Origin: JACDDK01 sp038198445
GTDB lineage: Bacteria; Actinomycetota; Rubrobacteria; Rubrobacterales; Rubrobacteraceae
NCBI GenBank assembly: GCA_038198445.1
Contig: JBBPZZ010000028.1
Location: forward strand, 1 to 7,170
Length of the DNA stretch: 7,170 nucleotides
Direction: 5' to 3'
In this document: piece by piece, positions 6,445 through 7,170 of the stretch
How the letters are laid out: every line of letters starts with the position of its first letter
Position numbering within the stretch: the stretch's first letter is position 1
Program-made: the position numbers and the translations under genes
Notes under the pieces: model-generated
Told to the model about the DNA's origin: nothing
Databases searched by the model: none
The model's input: only the letters and a program-made list of their open reading frames with translations

Positions 6445-6477
6445 CCTAACCAACTCCTTACAGGCGCTTAACACAAC
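6445..6477. promoter_or_regulatory. Three tandem 11-bp repeats upstream of the kinase-regulator operon
   Basis: On the plus strand, units begin at 6445, 6456 and 6467, with cores CCTAACC, CCTTACA and CTTAACA. Aligned without gaps to the site at 3870-3902, 20 of 33 bases are identical, including the whole middle core CCTTACA. The site has the same orientation relative to the downstream minus-strand gene. This suggests that one regulator, most simply the one encoded here, controls both operons. No convincing -10 is visible below it; a weak TAGTTC lies at 6428-6423. Confidence 0.58.
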
Positions 6478-6505
6478 CCCGGCTGGTCTTTGCGCCACGG
6501 GGTTG
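6474..6505. terminator. Stem-loop between tatA and the kinase operon, possible terminator
   Basis: A perfect 8-bp stem, CAACCCCG (6474-6481) with CGGGGTTG (6498-6505), is topped after a 2-base bulge by TGG/CCA around an 8-base loop. It lies about 80 bases after the tatA stop in the direction of tatA transcription. No T-run follows on either strand, so it is not a canonical intrinsic terminator, though T-less hairpins are common at gene ends in high-GC actinobacteria. It overlaps the edge of the tandem-repeat site. Confidence 0.4.
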
Positions 6506-6583
6506 AAACGCTGCCACCGGCAGGATACGCGCGGGAGCCCGATGGCTCGAGGTGTTGCCGGAGTCTCCCGGTAAAAGGCTGCC

Positions 6584-6772
6584 CTAACTCTTCGGCTCCT
6601 CATCTTTTTGGTTTTCCTGCGCTTCGTCGCCGCCTTCGACGCCCTTGCGGAACTCCCGCATACCTACGCCAAGCCCTTTTGCCAGCTCTGGGATGCGTTT
6701 GCCCCCGAAGAAGAGCAAGACGACCACAAGTATTACTAGCAGGTGAGACGGTGATTCGAGTCCGGTGAACAT
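6584..6772 (-). CDS. tatA: Twin-arginine translocase subunit TatA/E
   Basis: This is the pore-forming component of the Tat system, which exports folded, often cofactor-bearing proteins. The 62-residue product has the full TatA pattern: a short N-terminus, one membrane helix (HLLVILVVVLLFFGG, about 11-25), the FG hinge, an amphipathic helix with the KRIPELAKGLGVGMREFRKG signature (26-45), and a short charged, acidic tail. This is at the short end of the family. ATG at 6772 has an in-frame TAG four codons upstream, so it cannot start much earlier. The nearest strong AAGGAG is 18 bases upstream, further than usual. It is transcribed alone on the minus strand and divergently from a Tat-signal gene. 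Rieske proteins are classical Tat clients, which fits the context. TatC is not in the window. TatA versus TatE/B cannot be fully separated, but the short tail argues against TatB. Confidence 0.93.
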   Translation of the reverse strand: MFTGLESPSHLLVILVVVLLFFGGKRIPELAKGLGVGMREFRKGVEGGDEAQENQKDEEPKS

Positions 6773-6813
6773 GGTCTTCTATCCCTGCCTCTCCTTGTTG
6801 GTTTTGCAAGTCC

Positions 6814-6842
6814 GGTATACACCCACCCTGGCCGACGCGCAA
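6814..6842 (-). promoter_or_regulatory. Promoter of tatA
   Basis: On the minus strand, TTGCGC (6842-6837), a 17-base spacer and TATACC (6819-6814) make a reasonable housekeeping-type promoter. It would start transcription near 6807, giving a leader of about 35 bases before the tatA ATG. Spacing is ideal; the hexamers match partly. Confidence 0.5.
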
Positions 6843-7112
6843 GCCGAAGTGATACGAGACGCTACCCATCTTTCCCGTGCGGGGGTCCGCCGTGAAAACC
6901 GCGCGAGAAATCTGGAAGACTACCGCCGATACTATTCGGACCGAGAAGGCGTGGCGCGGCTCTTTACGAGAGTAATCTCTTTGGCTTTTTACTTTCCAAC
7001 TGCTCTTTATCAAACGGGCAAGGTTTTGCTCTAAGATGTACCGCAGCAAGCAGTTTGTACGAGGAGGCGGTTCCAACTGCGGAAGAAGCCTGGAAAAGCG
7101 CCAACGCGGACG
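6843..7112. other. Intergenic stretch between tatA promoter and the right-edge gene
   Basis: I see no convincing protein gene here. It must hold the promoter of the plus-strand edge gene. A TAAGAT at 7032-7037 could be a -10, but no good -35 lies at 16-18 bases. A small inverted repeat (AGAG/CTCT around TAAT, 6969-6980) and a 10-base direct repeat TTCCAACTGC at 6994-7003 and 7071-7080 are present. A 26-codon plus-strand frame from ATG 7036 ends at TGA 7116, overlapping the edge gene's start. The 11-bp repeats found at the other two operons are absent. Confidence 0.4.
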
Positions 7113-7170
7113 TTGACGCGGAAAGAGTTCCTGAAGGTGGCGGGCGCTGGCACGGCTGGGGCGGCTCTGT
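7113..7170 (+). CDS. Start of an exported protein with Tat-like signal peptide (partial)
   Basis: Nineteen codons are visible before the right edge: a TTG start and then TRKEFLKVAGAGTAGAAL. This is the shape of a Tat signal peptide: a basic motif, FLK, and a Gly/Ala-rich hydrophobic stretch. The pair is Arg-Lys rather than Arg-Arg. The frame is open back to a stop at 7032-7034, but TTG 7113 is the only ATG/GTG/TTG in it, so that is the chosen start. The ribosome site is poor (GGAAAAG, 14 bases upstream). The start overlaps the stop of a 26-codon frame (TTGA), which may mean coupling. Such signals lead substrate-binding proteins and oxidoreductases in these bacteria; the mature protein is not in the window, so its function is unknown. 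Confidence 0.68.
   Translation, partial: MTRKEFLKVAGAGTAGAAL

Noticed and set aside
6480..6583. Possible tRNA or known riboswitch in the structured gap
   Set aside because: I found no cloverleaf with an acceptor stem and TTCG-type T-loop, and no cobalamin, TPP, SAM or c-di-GMP signature. Only simple hairpins are visible.
6765..7034. 89-residue plus-strand frame in the tatA upstream gap
   Set aside because: It begins inside tatA, covers the tatA promoter, and has only a weak ribosome site and no recognisable motif. It is not excluded outright, but coding is unlikely.
6600..7076. 158-residue minus-strand frame overlapping tatA
   Set aside because: It is out of frame with the clear TatA protein and ends in a basic shadow composition.
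6994..7080. 10-base direct repeat TTCCAACTGC at 6994-7003 and 7071-7080
   Set aside because: Repeats of this length are expected by chance several times in 7 kb, and there is no further similarity around the copies.

Overview
The window is a bacterial chromosome segment of fairly high GC content, with reading frames rich in G/C at third positions. It carries a compact respiratory operon, a two-component system and a Tat export gene. The protein styles fit a Gram-positive actinobacterium, most like Rubrobacter or Thermoleophilia relatives: a Bacillus-type membrane-anchored Rieske protein, a split b6-type cytochrome b, a short TatA, and a ResE/PhoR-style kinase. This placement comes from family resemblance only and is not certain.

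From about 3661 down to 1, all on the minus strand, lies a tight five-gene operon in this order: a two-TM protein with alpha/beta domains at both ends (3661-3035), a CydA-like multi-TM haem protein (3032-1644), a Rieske protein (1628-975), a b6-type cytochrome b (957-181), and the start of a subunit-IV-like cytochrome b C-terminal protein (141 to the window edge). Gaps are 2 to 39 bases. It looks like an alternative quinol-oxidising complex III in which a cytochrome bd oxidase subunit I homologue is encoded with the b6/Rieske core. No CydB is visible.

Upstream, also on the minus strand, are a sensor kinase (6362-4686) and its OmpR-family response regulator (4681-3926), translationally coupled. 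Three tandem 11-bp repeats (core C-Y-T-W-A-C-M) lie just upstream of the respiratory operon (3870-3902). A closely similar set lies just upstream of the kinase gene (6445-6477). The simplest reading is that the regulator controls both its own operon and the respiratory operon, in the manner of Bacillus ResDE/PhoPR.

Further right is tatA on the minus strand (6772-6584) with a recognisable promoter. Divergent from it, at the right edge, the beginning of an exported protein with a Tat-like signal (from 7113, plus strand) runs off the window. TatA fits the neighbourhood, because Rieske proteins and the edge protein are typical Tat clients. Both, however, lack a strict twin-arginine pair.
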